NCBI GenBank assembly: GCA_029941885.1
Contig: JAPYTP010000008.1
Coordinates: 1-64,000 of the forward strand
Origin: Myxococcota bacterium
Lineage (GTDB): Bacteria; Myxococcota_A; UBA9160; UBA4427
DNA: 64,000 nucleotides
Direction of reading: 5' to 3'
The first letter of the stretch is position 1. Each line of letters begins with the position of its first letter. The notes under the pieces were generated by a model. It did not search any database. It saw nothing but the letters and a program-made list of their open reading frames with translations, and had not been told where the DNA came from. Positions 18,882 to 28,774 of the stretch are shown here, piece by piece. Made by a program: the position numbers and the translations under genes.

Positions 18882-18988
18882 CCCCGACAGTCGATCGCTC
18901 CCCCACCCGCGTATTCGCGAGCCCGCAAGTAGGTGAGATCGGTTAGGATCTCAGGCCCCCCTTCGATCGCGCGGAACGGTTTGGCCCC

Positions 18989-21970
18989 TTGGATGAGATG
19001 CAGCTGATCTTCGATGCCGTTCAAGAGGCCTGTCCGCGCGCGGTCTGGTCGCGGGGAGTCACGCTCGCGCGAGGCGACGCGGTGAGCATCGAGGAGCGCC
19101 GCAACGGGTCGATCACCCTACGCGTCGAGACCAAGAAAGGACTCAGCGCCCCCCAGGTCACTCTGCACCCCACCGACGAAGATTGGGAGTGCAGTTGCAA
19201 TACTCCCGATGATCCCTGCGACCATGTTGCCGCGAGCGTAATCGCGTTGCGGCGTTCGCAGAAGGCCGGCGAGGAGCTTCCGACCCAGGGCGAGGGCAAG
19301 GGACGCATCGTCTACGAACTCGAAGACCGTGCGGGTCAACTCCACATGACCCGTACCATCGAGTTCGAAGGCAAGCGAACTCCCCTCCTGGGCAGCCTGA
19401 CCGCCGCTGTCGCAGGCCACCGCGTCGGTCCGGATTTCGTCGCGACGCCGTCGGACGTCGCGATCGAAAGAGTCCTGGCCAATCGCCCTGCCGGCTCGGC
19501 CTCTCGACCCAATGTCGCCAACCTGCTCGACAAACTCGCGGGATCCGAACGCGTCTTCCTCGACGGACAGCCGATCAAGGTTGATTCGGAACCTCTGGGG
19601 CTCACCGGGCGCGTCGTCGATGCGCCGGGCGGCGTGCGGCTCTTCGTCGAGCAGGACAAGCGAATCGAACGAGCCTTCCGCAATGGCCTCGTTCTCACGA
19701 ACGACACACTCCACCCTCTGGCACCCAACAAGCTGAACGGCCGAGAACTCGCCGATCTCCCACGTGGGCGATTCTATAGCGACAACGACCTCGCCGTCCT
19801 CGTCACCGAGGTCATCCCCAACCTCGAAGAACGCATCCCGCTGAACGTCGAGACCAAGAAGCTCCCCACCGCCCGGCACGGCGAGCGGCCTCGCATCCGA
19901 ATCGAAGTCAAACGCGAAGGCCTGGGGCTCACCGTGCTCCCGACCCTCGTCTACGGCAATCCGCCCGTCGCCCGGATCGATTCCGGGCGGCTGGTCCATC
20001 TCGGCGGCGGAGAAGTCCCGATCCGAATCGAGGCCGCCGAGAACGAAGCGATCTCTCGCCTCCGCAGCGAATTGGGTCTGCGACCGGGATTCGCCGTGCG
20101 CCTGTCTGCGAGCGACGCGATCGTCTTCGCGTCGCGGCTCGAGAACACGTCGATGGAGGTCGTCGGAGGAAGCTACCGAGACTTCCAGCTTCGAGGAGAT
20201 CTTTCCGCGGAGATCGAGATCGACGACGACCGCCTCTCCGTCAACTTCCAACTCGACACGCCACCCGAGGGCGGCCTCGACGCGACGCCCCGCGGCGAAC
20301 GCCAGGCGGGAGCGGGCGGCGGCGCTACGGCGACGCCCGAATCGGTGCTGCGCGCATGGTCGAGGGGGGAATCGGTCGTCGCCCTCAACGGGGGGGGGTT
20401 CGCAAAACTTCCCGAAGACTGGCTGGCCCGCTACGGCGATCGCATCGCCGATCTGTTGGCGGCCCGAGATCCCCGAGGCCGCATCGCACGCCACGCACTC
20501 CCGGACCTCGCACTTCTGTGCGAGGACCTGGACTGGCCGCCGCCGCCTTCGCTCGAGGGATTGCGCCCGTTGCTCGAAGGCTTCGATGGAATCCCGACCG
20601 CCGAGATCGACCCCGAACTCGAAGACGTCCTGCGCCCCTATCAACGTCAGGGCGTCGATTGGCTCGTCTTTCTCCGGCGCGCCGGACTCGGGGCGCTGCT
20701 CGCCGACGACATGGGCCTCGGCAAGACACTCCAGACTCTCTGCGCCATCGAGGGCCGAAGCCTGGTCGTCGCCCCGACGAGCGTTCTCCACGGCTGGATC
20801 CGAGAGATCGAGCGGTTCCGTCCACACCTCCGTGTCGGGCTCTACCACGGACCCGCCCGGCGACTCGACCCGGACGCCGAAGTCACGATCACCAGCTACG
20901 CGATACTGCGCCAGGATGTCGACGCCTTGTCCGCTATCAGCTGGGATTGCGTGGTGCTCGACGAAGCCCAGGCGATCAAGAATCCCGAGAGCCAGATCGC
21001 GCGCGCCGCCCATCAGCTCGATGCACGCGCCCGCTTCGCGTTGACCGGCACCCCCGTCGAAAATCGCCTGGATGAACTATGGAGCCAGCTGCATTTCCTG
21101 AATCCCGGCCTGCTCGGCGGCCGCGCGGATTTCCGGGATCGCTATTCGCGGCCGATCGCCGATGGCGACGACGAAGTCGCCCGCCGATTGCGACAACGCA
21201 TCCGCCCCTTCCTGCTGCGACGTCTGAAGTCCGAGGTCGCCCCCGAACTCCCGCCGCTCACGGAGATCGTGCTCGACTGCGAGCTCTCGACCGAGGAACG
21301 CGCGGTCTACGACAGCGTGCGCGCCGCGACGATCCGTGATGTGGTCGAGCGATTGCGGGCCGGCGGAAATGTCATGGCGGCACTCGAGGCGCTGTTGCGT
21401 CTTCGCCAGGCATCGTGTCATGCGAGTCTCGTACCCGGGCAGACCTCGGAGAGTGGATCGTCCTCGAAGCTCGAAATCCTTTTCGCGCGTCTCGAGGAGG
21501 CGGTGGCCGACGGACACAAGGCGCTCGTCTTCTCGCAGTGGACGAGTTTCCTCGATCTGATCGAGCCCGGGCTGCGGACCCGCAAGATCGACTGGCTGCG
21601 CCTCGATGGATCCACCCGCGACCGGGGTGGCGTCGTCGATGGATTCCAGTCCGAGGACGGACCCCCGGTGATGCTGCTCTCCCTGCGTGCGGGCGGAACG
21701 GGCCTGAATCTCACCGCCGCGGACCATGTCTTCCTGCTCGATCCCTGGTGGAATCCCGCGGTCGAACAACAGGCCGCCGATCGGGCCCACCGGATCGGGC
21801 AGGACCGTCCGGTCGTGCTCCATCGCCTGATCGCGCGAAACACCGTCGAAGAGGGCATCCTTCGGCTGCACGCCCAGAAACGAGCGCTCGCGGACGCCGC
21901 CCTCGAAGGTGCCGATGGCAGCAGCCGGCTCTCCCGTGACGAGCTCGTCGAACTCCTCGAAGGGGCCTAG
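18989..21970 (+). CDS. SNF2-family helicase with N-terminal SWIM zinc finger
   Basis: [21 protein letters not shown]. Helicase: [108 protein letters not shown] start at 18989 or ATG at 18998. Confidence 0.95.
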   Translation: MDEMQLIFDAVQEACPRAVWSRGVTLARGDAVSIEERRNGSITLRVETKKGLSAPQVTLHPTDEDWECSCNTPDDPCDHVAASVIALRRSQKAGEELPTQGEGKGRIVYELEDRAGQLHMTRTIEFEGKRTPLLGSLTAAVAGHRVGPDFVATPSDVAIERVLANRPAGSASRPNVANLLDKLAGSERVFLDGQPIKVDSEPLGLTGRVVDAPGGVRLFVEQDKRIERAFRNGLVLTNDTLHPLAPNKLNGRELADLPRGRFYSDNDLAVLVTEVIPNLEERIPLNVETKKLPTARHGERPRIRIEVKREGLGLTVLPTLVYGNPPVARIDSGRLVHLGGGEVPIRIEAAENEAISRLRSELGLRPGFAVRLSASDAIVFASRLENTSMEVVGGSYRDFQLRGDLSAEIEIDDDRLSVNFQLDTPPEGGLDATPRGERQAGAGGGATATPESVLRAWSRGESVVALNGGGFAKLPEDWLARYGDRIADLLAARDPRGRIARHALPDLALLCEDLDWPPPPSLEGLRPLLEGFDGIPTAEIDPELEDVLRPYQRQGVDWLVFLRRAGLGALLADDMGLGKTLQTLCAIEGRSLVVAPTSVLHGWIREIERFRPHLRVGLYHGPARRLDPDAEVTITSYAILRQDVDALSAISWDCVVLDEAQAIKNPESQIARAAHQLDARARFALTGTPVENRLDELWSQLHFLNPGLLGGRADFRDRYSRPIADGDDEVARRLRQRIRPFLLRRLKSEVAPELPPLTEIVLDCELSTEERAVYDSVRAATIRDVVERLRAGGNVMAALEALLRLRQASCHASLVPGQTSESGSSSKLEILFARLEEAVADGHKALVFSQWTSFLDLIEPGLRTRKIDWLRLDGSTRDRGGVVDGFQSEDGPPVMLLSLRAGGTGLNLTAADHVFLLDPWWNPAVEQQAADRAHRIGQDRPVVLHRLIARNTVEEGILRLHAQKRALADAALEGADGSSRLSRDELVELLEGA
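20390..20398 (+). repeat. G9 homopolymer inside SNF2 helicase ORF
   Basis: caacGGGGGGGGGttcgc (NGGGF). Confidence 0.9.
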
Positions 21971-22092
21971 CCGTACGGCCTGCGCGGGGGGCACGAGCGC
22001 CTTGCGTATCGCCCGCACAGCCTTCGACAACAGATGGTTTTTTCACCCAGAATTCTCAAGTGGGCTCGAGCGTCCTCCGAACGAAGATTAAA

Positions 22093-22449
22093 ATGGGTGC
22101 TTTTGACAACATTTTGAATCGAGGCCGACTTCGATCCGCGAACCTCGCGCTCGTCGCGGCGCTGCTCCTGGGCAGCGCTTCGGTCGCCGCAGCAGGGCCT
22201 CCCGAGGGCAGACTCGACGCTCGTTCGTCGGGTCCGATCGTGAACGCGACCGCCGAGACCGAAGCGTCGGTTTCGACCAGCCCCATCGCGCTCGGCGCGA
22301 CCGGCCCCTTCGAACGAGCGACTGCTCCCCGGTCACACCGGGAGACGATGCCGCTGACGCGGGCGGCCTCGCAGCAGCGGGTCGAGGAGATGAGCCCGAT
22401 GGCCTGGCTCGCCCGCTATGGAGCGGTCACCGTCGGGCGAACCGAGTAA
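22093..22449 (+). CDS. Small exported hypothetical protein
   Basis: Signal-like ANLALVAALLLGSASVAAAGPPEG; C-terminus MAWLARYGAVTVGRTE. Confidence 0.45.
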   Translation: MGAFDNILNRGRLRSANLALVAALLLGSASVAAAGPPEGRLDARSSGPIVNATAETEASVSTSPIALGATGPFERATAPRSHRETMPLTRAASQQRVEEMSPMAWLARYGAVTVGRTE

Positions 22450-22491
22450 CCGACCTCTCAGCCTCGCTCGATCCGTGTATGATCCGCCGCC

Positions 22492-23124
22492 ATGGCCTCG
22501 TCACGCACCCTCCTCACCATCGTCCGCCACGGGCAGACCTCCGCCAATCTCGACGGGGTCTGGCACGGCTCGACCAACACACCGCTCACGAACCATGGCC
22601 GGCTCCAGGCCGCCGCCGTCGGGGCGCATATCGAGGCGAACCACCGCCCGGTCGCTCATGTCTACGCGAGCCCCCTCGATCGCGCCCATCACACCGCCCA
22701 GGCAATCGCCGACCCTCTCGGCCTAACGCCCTCGCTCGAAGCCGACCTGGTCGAATACGACCTCGGAGTATGGGAAGGCCTTTCGTTCAAGACACTCTGG
22801 GAAGAAAAGAAGCTCTTCGAGAACATGAAGAAGGATCCCGACTTCAACCCGTATGGCGGAGAATCTCCTAAGCAGGTCGGCGATCGCCTCTCCGGCGCCC
22901 TGCGCCGGATCGCAGATCGCCATCCGGGTGAACGGGTCGTGGTCGTCACACACGGCGGCGCGCTGTCGATCGCATTCGGGATCATCCTCGACGATGACTA
23001 CACCCGTTGGGACCGCATGATGAAGAATTGTGCGATCAGCGAGCTCGTATTCGAGCCCAGCCCCGAACTCATCTCCTTCAACCGGATCGAGCATTTGCCG
23101 CCGGAAGATCCGACGCCTCACTGA
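22492..23124 (+). CDS. Histidine phosphatase (phosphoglycerate mutase-like) family protein
   Basis: TIVRHGQTSANLDG, ASPLDRAHHTAQAIA, GVWEGLSF, VVVVTHGGALSIAFG. Confidence 0.93.
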   Translation: MASSRTLLTIVRHGQTSANLDGVWHGSTNTPLTNHGRLQAAAVGAHIEANHRPVAHVYASPLDRAHHTAQAIADPLGLTPSLEADLVEYDLGVWEGLSFKTLWEEKKLFENMKKDPDFNPYGGESPKQVGDRLSGALRRIADRHPGERVVVVTHGGALSIAFGIILDDDYTRWDRMMKNCAISELVFEPSPELISFNRIEHLPPEDPTPH

Positions 23125-23184
23125 GACCGGACGTGCGTCGAGTGCGCCAGCGGTCCGTCCAACACATCGAGATTGGAGAAACTC

Positions 23185-23922
23185 ATGCAGATCGCAGTCA
23201 TCGGAGCCGGGGTCATGGGGAGCGGTATTGCCCAGGTCCTCGCCCAGGCGGGCAACGTCGTCCACTGCACCGACGTCGACGAAGACGCCGTCGCAAAAGC
23301 CCGAGAAGGGGTCACGACGGGCCGCTACGGCTTCGAACGCGCGGTCACACGCGGCAAGCTCGATCGCGCCGATGCCGACGCCGCACTCGATCGCCTCACT
23401 TTCTCGACCGACTTCGAAGGGCCCGTGGGAAACGCCGAGTTGATCGTGGAATGTGTCCCGGAGAGGCTCGACCTCAAGATCAAGGTCTTCCGCGAGCTCG
23501 ATCGATTGGCGCCTCCGAACGCGATCCTCGCTTCGAATAGCTCGGGGTTTCCCCTGGCCGCCCTCGCCGCCTCCACAGACCGGCCCGGGAACGTCATCAT
23601 CTGGCACTGGGCGTCGCCGCCGGTCGTCATGAAATTCGCCGAGATCGTCGTGAATGACGACACGGATCCGAAGGTGATCGAGACCGTGAGCGAGATTGCC
23701 GCCGGCTGCGGCAAGAATCCAGTCGTCGTGAAGGACCACCCGATGGCCTGGGGCTATGTCGCGAACCGCGTCTACGCCGCCATGCTCACAGAGGCCAGTC
23801 GAGTCGTCGCAGAGGGCGTCGCCTCCCACGAGGACGTGAATCAGTTGATGGTCGATTGCTTCGGTTGGCCCGTCGGTCCCTTCGCGATGATCAAGGGCGC
23901 CACTACGGGCTGGAAGGACTAG
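23185..23922 (+). CDS. 3-hydroxyacyl-CoA dehydrogenase family protein
   Basis: MQIAVIGAGVMGSGIAQVLAQAG, ELIVECVPERLDLKIKVFRELDRLAPPNAILASNSSG, HPMAWGYVANRVYAAMLTEA. Short C-terminal domain. Confidence 0.9.
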   Translation: MQIAVIGAGVMGSGIAQVLAQAGNVVHCTDVDEDAVAKAREGVTTGRYGFERAVTRGKLDRADADAALDRLTFSTDFEGPVGNAELIVECVPERLDLKIKVFRELDRLAPPNAILASNSSGFPLAALAASTDRPGNVIIWHWASPPVVMKFAEIVVNDDTDPKVIETVSEIAAGCGKNPVVVKDHPMAWGYVANRVYAAMLTEASRVVAEGVASHEDVNQLMVDCFGWPVGPFAMIKGATTGWKD

Positions 23923-23988
23923 ACGGATTCGGCCGCGCGCGCGACTCTTCATGCGAGCGTTCCAAGGCGTTGTTCGAGCGCCGCGGGA

Positions 23989-23998
23989 GGGGGGGGGG
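23989..23998 (+). repeat. G10 homopolymer 7 nt upstream of an OMP-like start codon
   Basis: gggaGGGGGGGGGGcccatccATG; ATG at 24006. Confidence 0.95.
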
Positions 23999-24005
23999 CC
24001 CATCC

Positions 24006-25040
24006 ATGGACGAAAGCGGAACCGGTTCGCAGCCGGGACGCATCGCGTGCACGGCCGTCGGGCTACTCGGTCTCGTCGTGTTGATCGCCTCGGCGGGCGC
24101 GCTCGTCGCGCCTCCGGCGAGTGCCCAGTACTCGATGCTTGGCGACATCCCGCCCAGATTCGAATGGCGCAGTCGGGTAGAGACCCATTTTCGAAACGAG
24201 TTCGCCAGCAGGAGCGACGGCGGCGATGAATTCGACGCCTGGCGAGTCGGCGTCGTGGGCGAGATCGGAGGACCGATCAACGAATCGATCCTGATCGGAT
24301 TCCGTGCCGGGTACCGCCACACGAGTTACGAGTTCAATCTCGAAAACGCCCCACCGCCGGCCTACGGCACGACCACCCTGCCCCACGACCCCTGGAATCC
24401 GCTGAACACGGTCGACCTGCTCCCGAGTACCACCGTACTCGTCGGGTCGCGCGTATCCGTCGTCGCGGCCGTCCCGATCCGATGGGCGGGCGAAGCCGGC
24501 GCCCGCCGAAATGGCTTCACCGCGGGGATCTCGGGGCTGGTTCGCTGGCAGGTGAACGATGCGCTCTCGATCGGAGCCGGAATCGGAGTCACGAGCCAGC
24601 TGGAGGACGACGCGGAAACGTTCCCCGTGATCAGTCTACGGTGGCGGATCTCCGAGAATTTCGAGTTCGCAACCGAGGGCAGCTGGCTTCAGGGCGGCAA
24701 CGCGATCCTGTTCTGGGGCCCGAACGACGCGATTCGATTGAGTCTCTCGGCCGGCTACGAAAGGATCCGCTACCGCCTCGACGACCACGGAACCCTGCCC
24801 GACCGCGATGGGATCGGCGAGGTCACCACCGTCCCGATCGAAGTCGGTCTGCGCCTGCAAATCTTCGAAGAGGCGTTCCTCGATGTCCGCGCCGGGCTCG
24901 GCGTCGCAGGTCGCCTGCGCATCGAAACCGACAATGGGCGAAAGCTCTACGACCGGCAATACGACCCGGCTCCCCGACTTGGCGTGAGCCTGACCATTCC
25001 CTTTGGCCTACCGGATGCGCGGTCGACATCGGACCGCTAG
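24006..25040 (+). CDS. Exported outer-membrane beta-barrel-like protein
   Basis: Signal peptide ...ALVAPPASAQY; alternating amphipathic strands (VSVVAAVPIRW, EFATEGSWLQGG, LRLSAGYERIRYRL-like) to the C-terminus. Confidence 0.6.
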   Translation: MDESGTGSQPGRIACTAVGLLGLVVLIASAGALVAPPASAQYSMLGDIPPRFEWRSRVETHFRNEFASRSDGGDEFDAWRVGVVGEIGGPINESILIGFRAGYRHTSYEFNLENAPPPAYGTTTLPHDPWNPLNTVDLLPSTTVLVGSRVSVVAAVPIRWAGEAGARRNGFTAGISGLVRWQVNDALSIGAGIGVTSQLEDDAETFPVISLRWRISENFEFATEGSWLQGGNAILFWGPNDAIRLSLSAGYERIRYRLDDHGTLPDRDGIGEVTTVPIEVGLRLQIFEEAFLDVRAGLGVAGRLRIETDNGRKLYDRQYDPAPRLGVSLTIPFGLPDARSTSDR

Positions 25041-25089
25041 AACCCAGGCGGAACCCGGACACACCGATCGACCGCGTCCGGACCGTGGC

Positions 25090-26559
25090 CTAGGCAGTGA
25101 TCGCCCGCTTCGGGAAATTCGGCATCACGATCCCCGCCAACTCCTCCAGACACCGGACGACCTGACGGCTGTAACCGAATTCGTTGTCGTACCATACGTA
25201 AAGCACCGCGTGCTCGTCCTGCACGATCGTCGCCTTCGCATCGACGATCCCCGCGAATCGGTTCCCCACGAAGTCGCTCGAGACGACCTCCGTCGAGTTC
25301 ACGTATTCGATCTGATTCTGCAGATCGCCCTCGAGCGAAATCTTGAGCAGATGCTCGTTGAGGGCCGCGACGGTCGTGCTCGATTCGAGGTTCAGACTCA
25401 TGACCGCGAGTGAAACATTGGGGGTCGGCACGCGGATCGCGTTGCCCGTCAGCTTCCCACCCAATTCGGGCAGGCATTTCGCAACGGCCTTGGCGGCCCC
25501 CGTTTCGGTCACGACCATGTTGAGCGGAGCGGAACGACCGCGCCGTTCCTTCCTGTGATAGTTGTCGATCAGGTTCTGGTCGTTCGTAAATGCATGAATC
25601 GACTCGATGTGTCCGCTCTTGATCCTGAACTCGTCGTTGACCGCCTTGAGCACGGGTGCGATCGCGTTCGTCGTACAGGAGGCCGCCGACAGGACGTTGC
25701 CTGCTTCGGTCATCCCGTGGTGATTCACGCCGTAGACGATATTCGGGACGTCGCCCTTACCGGGCGCCGTCAGGATCACCTTCGAGGCGCCGGGCACCGC
25801 GACATGCTTCTCTAGCTCTTCGCGCGTTCGCCAGATTCCAGTGTTGTCGACGACGATCGCGTCGCGGATCCCGTACTTCTCGTAGTCACAGTCGACGGGA
25901 CCGTTGGCATAAATCACGTGAACGAGGTTCCCGTTGATGATCAGCGCGTTTTCGCTCGGATCGATCGCGACCTCGCCCGAAAAGGGTCCGTGGATCGAGT
26001 CGCGACGGAGCAGACTCGCACGCTTCGCGAGGTCGTTGTCTCCACCGGGTCGAACGACGATCGCGCGCAGTCGGAGGTTCTCGCCGCCCCCCGTCTTGCC
26101 CGCCAGGATGCGCGCAACCAGACGGCCGATTCGGCCGAAGCCGTAGAGAACGACATCCTGCGGATTGGATCGGATCGAGGCCTTGCCCGTCGCGATGCCC
26201 GCGAGCTCGTCGCGAACGAAATCGCCCACGGAGACGTCGGTCGCGCGCCCCGTGAAATGACTCCAGAGATTACCGAGATCGATCCGCGAGGGTCCGAGAT
26301 CGAGCTCCGCCATCGCAGAGAGGATCGGATAGGTGTCAATCAGGCTGATCTCATTATCCATGTTCGAGCGCGACTTGCGATGCAGTTCGAGGATTTCGAG
26401 CGGTGATTTATTCACCAGCGAATGGCTGAACAGCGTCACGATCACGCCGTGTTCGCGATACAGCTCGCCGATGATCGGGACCATCGCCTCGGCGTTGCGC
26501 TGCTGCTGGGACCATTCTTGCAGGGTCCGCTCGGACTTCTCGATGGCCTGGTCTGACAA
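25090..26559 (-). CDS. gap: Glyceraldehyde-3-phosphate dehydrogenase with about 120-aa N-terminal extension
   Basis: GFGRIGRLVARIL, active site SAASCTTNAIAPVLKAVND, C-terminal YVWYDNEFGYSRQVVRCLEEL. TTG start with upstream GGAG. Confidence 0.92.
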   Translation of the reverse strand: MSDQAIEKSERTLQEWSQQQRNAEAMVPIIGELYREHGVIVTLFSHSLVNKSPLEILELHRKSRSNMDNEISLIDTYPILSAMAELDLGPSRIDLGNLWSHFTGRATDVSVGDFVRDELAGIATGKASIRSNPQDVVLYGFGRIGRLVARILAGKTGGGENLRLRAIVVRPGGDNDLAKRASLLRRDSIHGPFSGEVAIDPSENALIINGNLVHVIYANGPVDCDYEKYGIRDAIVVDNTGIWRTREELEKHVAVPGASKVILTAPGKGDVPNIVYGVNHHGMTEAGNVLSAASCTTNAIAPVLKAVNDEFRIKSGHIESIHAFTNDQNLIDNYHRKERRGRSAPLNMVVTETGAAKAVAKCLPELGGKLTGNAIRVPTPNVSLAVMSLNLESSTTVAALNEHLLKISLEGDLQNQIEYVNSTEVVSSDFVGNRFAGIVDAKATIVQDEHAVLYVWYDNEFGYSRQVVRCLEELAGIVMPNFPKRAITA

Positions 26560-26642
26560 GGAATTTTCTCCCCTTGGAATGGGCGGAAATTAGATGATCC
26601 GCAGTCCCGCGAAAAGAGATCCGATTGTTGCGGGTCGAGCGG

Positions 26643-26663
26643 GCGCCAAAGTCGCACTGGCGC
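26643..26663. promoter_or_regulatory. Inverted repeat in the gap/MFS divergent intergenic region
   Basis: GCGCCA-aagtcgcac-TGGCGC, perfect 6-bp arms. Confidence 0.35.
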
Positions 26664-26715
26664 ACTAGATTCCGCCCCCGGGTCGGATTCCGCGACGGCC
26701 GGTGGAGGGACGAAC

Positions 26716-27897
26716 TTGAGCGAAAACCAGGGCTCGGGAAGCGAGCGCGAGCCCAGAGGGAGCCTGGGAGTCCTGTTCAGCGTGATCGTGGTCGATCTGA
26801 TCGGTTTCGGAGTCGTCGTCCCGATCCTGCCCTTCTGGTCGGAACGCTTCGGGGCAAGCGGCGCTCTCCTGGGCCTGCTCCTCGCGAGTTACGCGGCGAT
26901 GCAATTCCTCTTCGCCCCGGTGTGGGGCCGACTCTCGGACCGAGTCGGACGAAGACCGGTCATGCTGATCACGATCGCCGGAACCGCTCTCTCCCTGCTC
27001 TTGCTGGGTCTCGCGGATTCGCTCTTCCTGCTCTTCTGTGCCCGTCTGCTGGGAGGCATCTTCGGATCGAACGTGAGCGTCGCGACGGCCTATTTGACCG
27101 ACGTGACGGACGAGGCCGACCGGACCCGTTGGATGGGCATGATCGGCGCCTCCTTCGCCGTTGGATTCACCCTCGGACCCCCGATCGGAGGCATCCTCTC
27201 CCGAGTGGGGCACGAGGTCCCGATGCTCTTCGCTGCAGGATTGGCGACGCTCAATCTCGCCTGGGCCGCCCTTCGACTGCGTGAACCCGAATTCCATGAG
27301 GAGCGCCCACAGCCCAACCTCACCAGTCGACTCGAAGTCTTGCGCGTACCCATGATCGGACGCATCTGCTTCATCTATTTCCTGTTCAGCCTGGCCGTCA
27401 CCCAGCTCGAGACGACCTTTGCCTTCTTCATGTCCCATCGATTCGGGTACGACGAACTCGGTGTCGGGCTGGTGATGCTCGCGATGGCGATCGTCATGGG
27501 CGGAATTCAGGGGGGTGGGATGAAACGACTGTCAGAGAGATTTCCTCTGCAGCGGCTCGTCCCCGTCGGGCTGATCATGATGTCGCTCGCCTTCGCCGCG
27601 ATTCCACTCTCCTCGACCGTCGCATTCCTGCTCCTGCCTCTCGGCGCAGCCGCGGTTGGACGCGGCATCTCGCAGCCGCCGATGATGAGCCTCGTGTCCC
27701 TCGAGGCGGACGAGGGTTCGCGAGGGCTGGTCATGGGCGTCTTTCAGTCGACCGCCTCGGCCGCGCGGATCGTGGGTCCGATCGCCGCCGGCATCCTCTA
27801 CGACGTCGGACAACCCTTCCCCTATTGGACGGCGGCGGGGCTCACCGCGGTCGCAGCGCTCCTCGCCCTCCGGATTCGCACGGACACGGACGTCTGA
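26716..27897 (+). CDS. Major facilitator superfamily (TetA-like) transporter
   Basis: GFGVVVPILPFWSERFGASG, LFAPVWGRLSDRVGRRPVMLI, multiple TM helices. Confidence 0.92.
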   Translation: MSENQGSGSEREPRGSLGVLFSVIVVDLIGFGVVVPILPFWSERFGASGALLGLLLASYAAMQFLFAPVWGRLSDRVGRRPVMLITIAGTALSLLLLGLADSLFLLFCARLLGGIFGSNVSVATAYLTDVTDEADRTRWMGMIGASFAVGFTLGPPIGGILSRVGHEVPMLFAAGLATLNLAWAALRLREPEFHEERPQPNLTSRLEVLRVPMIGRICFIYFLFSLAVTQLETTFAFFMSHRFGYDELGVGLVMLAMAIVMGGIQGGGMKRLSERFPLQRLVPVGLIMMSLAFAAIPLSSTVAFLLLPLGAAAVGRGISQPPMMSLVSLEADEGSRGLVMGVFQSTASAARIVGPIAAGILYDVGQPFPYWTAAGLTAVAALLALRIRTDTDV

Positions 27898-27910
27898 GTC
27901 GAAGTCGCGA

Positions 27911-28774
27911 TCAGCGATCGGCCCGAAGCGCGTACTCGGCGATCTCACCGAGTTCCGCTTGCTCGAGCATCGCCGCACGTTGAAGTCGCAGCCTCTTGTT
28001 CCCCGGATCTTTGCCGATCGCTGAGAGAACCTCGTCGATCGCGTCGTACCAGATCCCCGACAGCGCGTAGGGCCCGTAGGCAGTGCTCGCGCCACGAAGG
28101 GAGCGTTCGAGGGAAGCCGTGATGCCGGTTCTTTCGATAAATCCTTCGGCCAGCGTGTCGATCGAGCGACGCTTCGCGTCCTGGACGATCGCGACATGCC
28201 AGCGGTAGGTCTTCCAGGGCTCGAGGCTGAGTCCGAACTCCGCGAGCACGAGCGAGTGGATCCCCCGACGAACGGGCGCGGGCACGGTCATTTCCAGCAG
28301 CGGATCGATCGAATCGTCATCCACCAACGTCAGATCGATTCGCTGATCCGTATCCGCCGACACGAACCAATAGAGCGTCGGCTGGGCGCGGGTCGTGAAC
28401 GCGACATGGTCTCTCGGCGCGAGTACCGCCACGGTCACGTCGCCCGATTCCGTCGTCAACGTGCGCGTACCACCCGCAGCCGTATTGAGCGCACGACCGC
28501 GATTCGGCGGGACGTACAAGATGGGACTCCATTCGTCCGCAGTATCGGGCGGCTTCGCTTCCACCGCCCGATCGTCGCTAGCCGGCTTGGATTCGTGCGC
28601 GGGTGGGGCCTCATCGGAGTGCCCGTCCCCTCCGTGATGATCCGCCGAGACGGCGTCGGCCAGCGCGATCGAGATCACGATGGACAACAGGAGCAAGGTC
28701 CGTGGACGTCCCGTCGCGCGCTCGATCGTGGCCCCCACCCATAGGCTCTCGTTTCCCGTAGTTCTTCTCGTCAT
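27911..28774 (-). CDS. DUF928-like exported protein
   Basis: Signal/TM N-terminus (TLLLLSIVISIALADAVSA), LEPWKTYRWHVAIVQDAKRRSID, GIWYDAIDEVL. Start overlaps the cyclase stop (28771-28774). Confidence 0.7.
   Translation of the reverse strand: MTRRTTGNESLWVGATIERATGRPRTLLLLSIVISIALADAVSADHHGGDGHSDEAPPAHESKPASDDRAVEAKPPDTADEWSPILYVPPNRGRALNTAAGGTRTLTTESGDVTVAVLAPRDHVAFTTRAQPTLYWFVSADTDQRIDLTLVDDDSIDPLLEMTVPAPVRRGIHSLVLAEFGLSLEPWKTYRWHVAIVQDAKRRSIDTLAEGFIERTGITASLERSLRGASTAYGPYALSGIWYDAIDEVLSAIGKDPGNKRLRLQRAAMLEQAELGEIAEYALRADR

Noticed and set aside
19118-21013. 631-aa minus-strand ORF antisense to the SNF2 helicase
   Set aside because: Shadow ORF caused by high GC and codon bias; sense strand encodes unmistakable helicase motifs.
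23870-23940. Possible C-terminal truncation of the 3-hydroxyacyl-CoA dehydrogenase
   Set aside because: C-terminal domain is short, but I found no continuation in other frames; may be a normal short family member.
22723-24003. 426-aa minus-strand ORF across phosphatase and 3HCDH genes
   Set aside because: Spans two well-supported plus-strand genes, so it is not coding.
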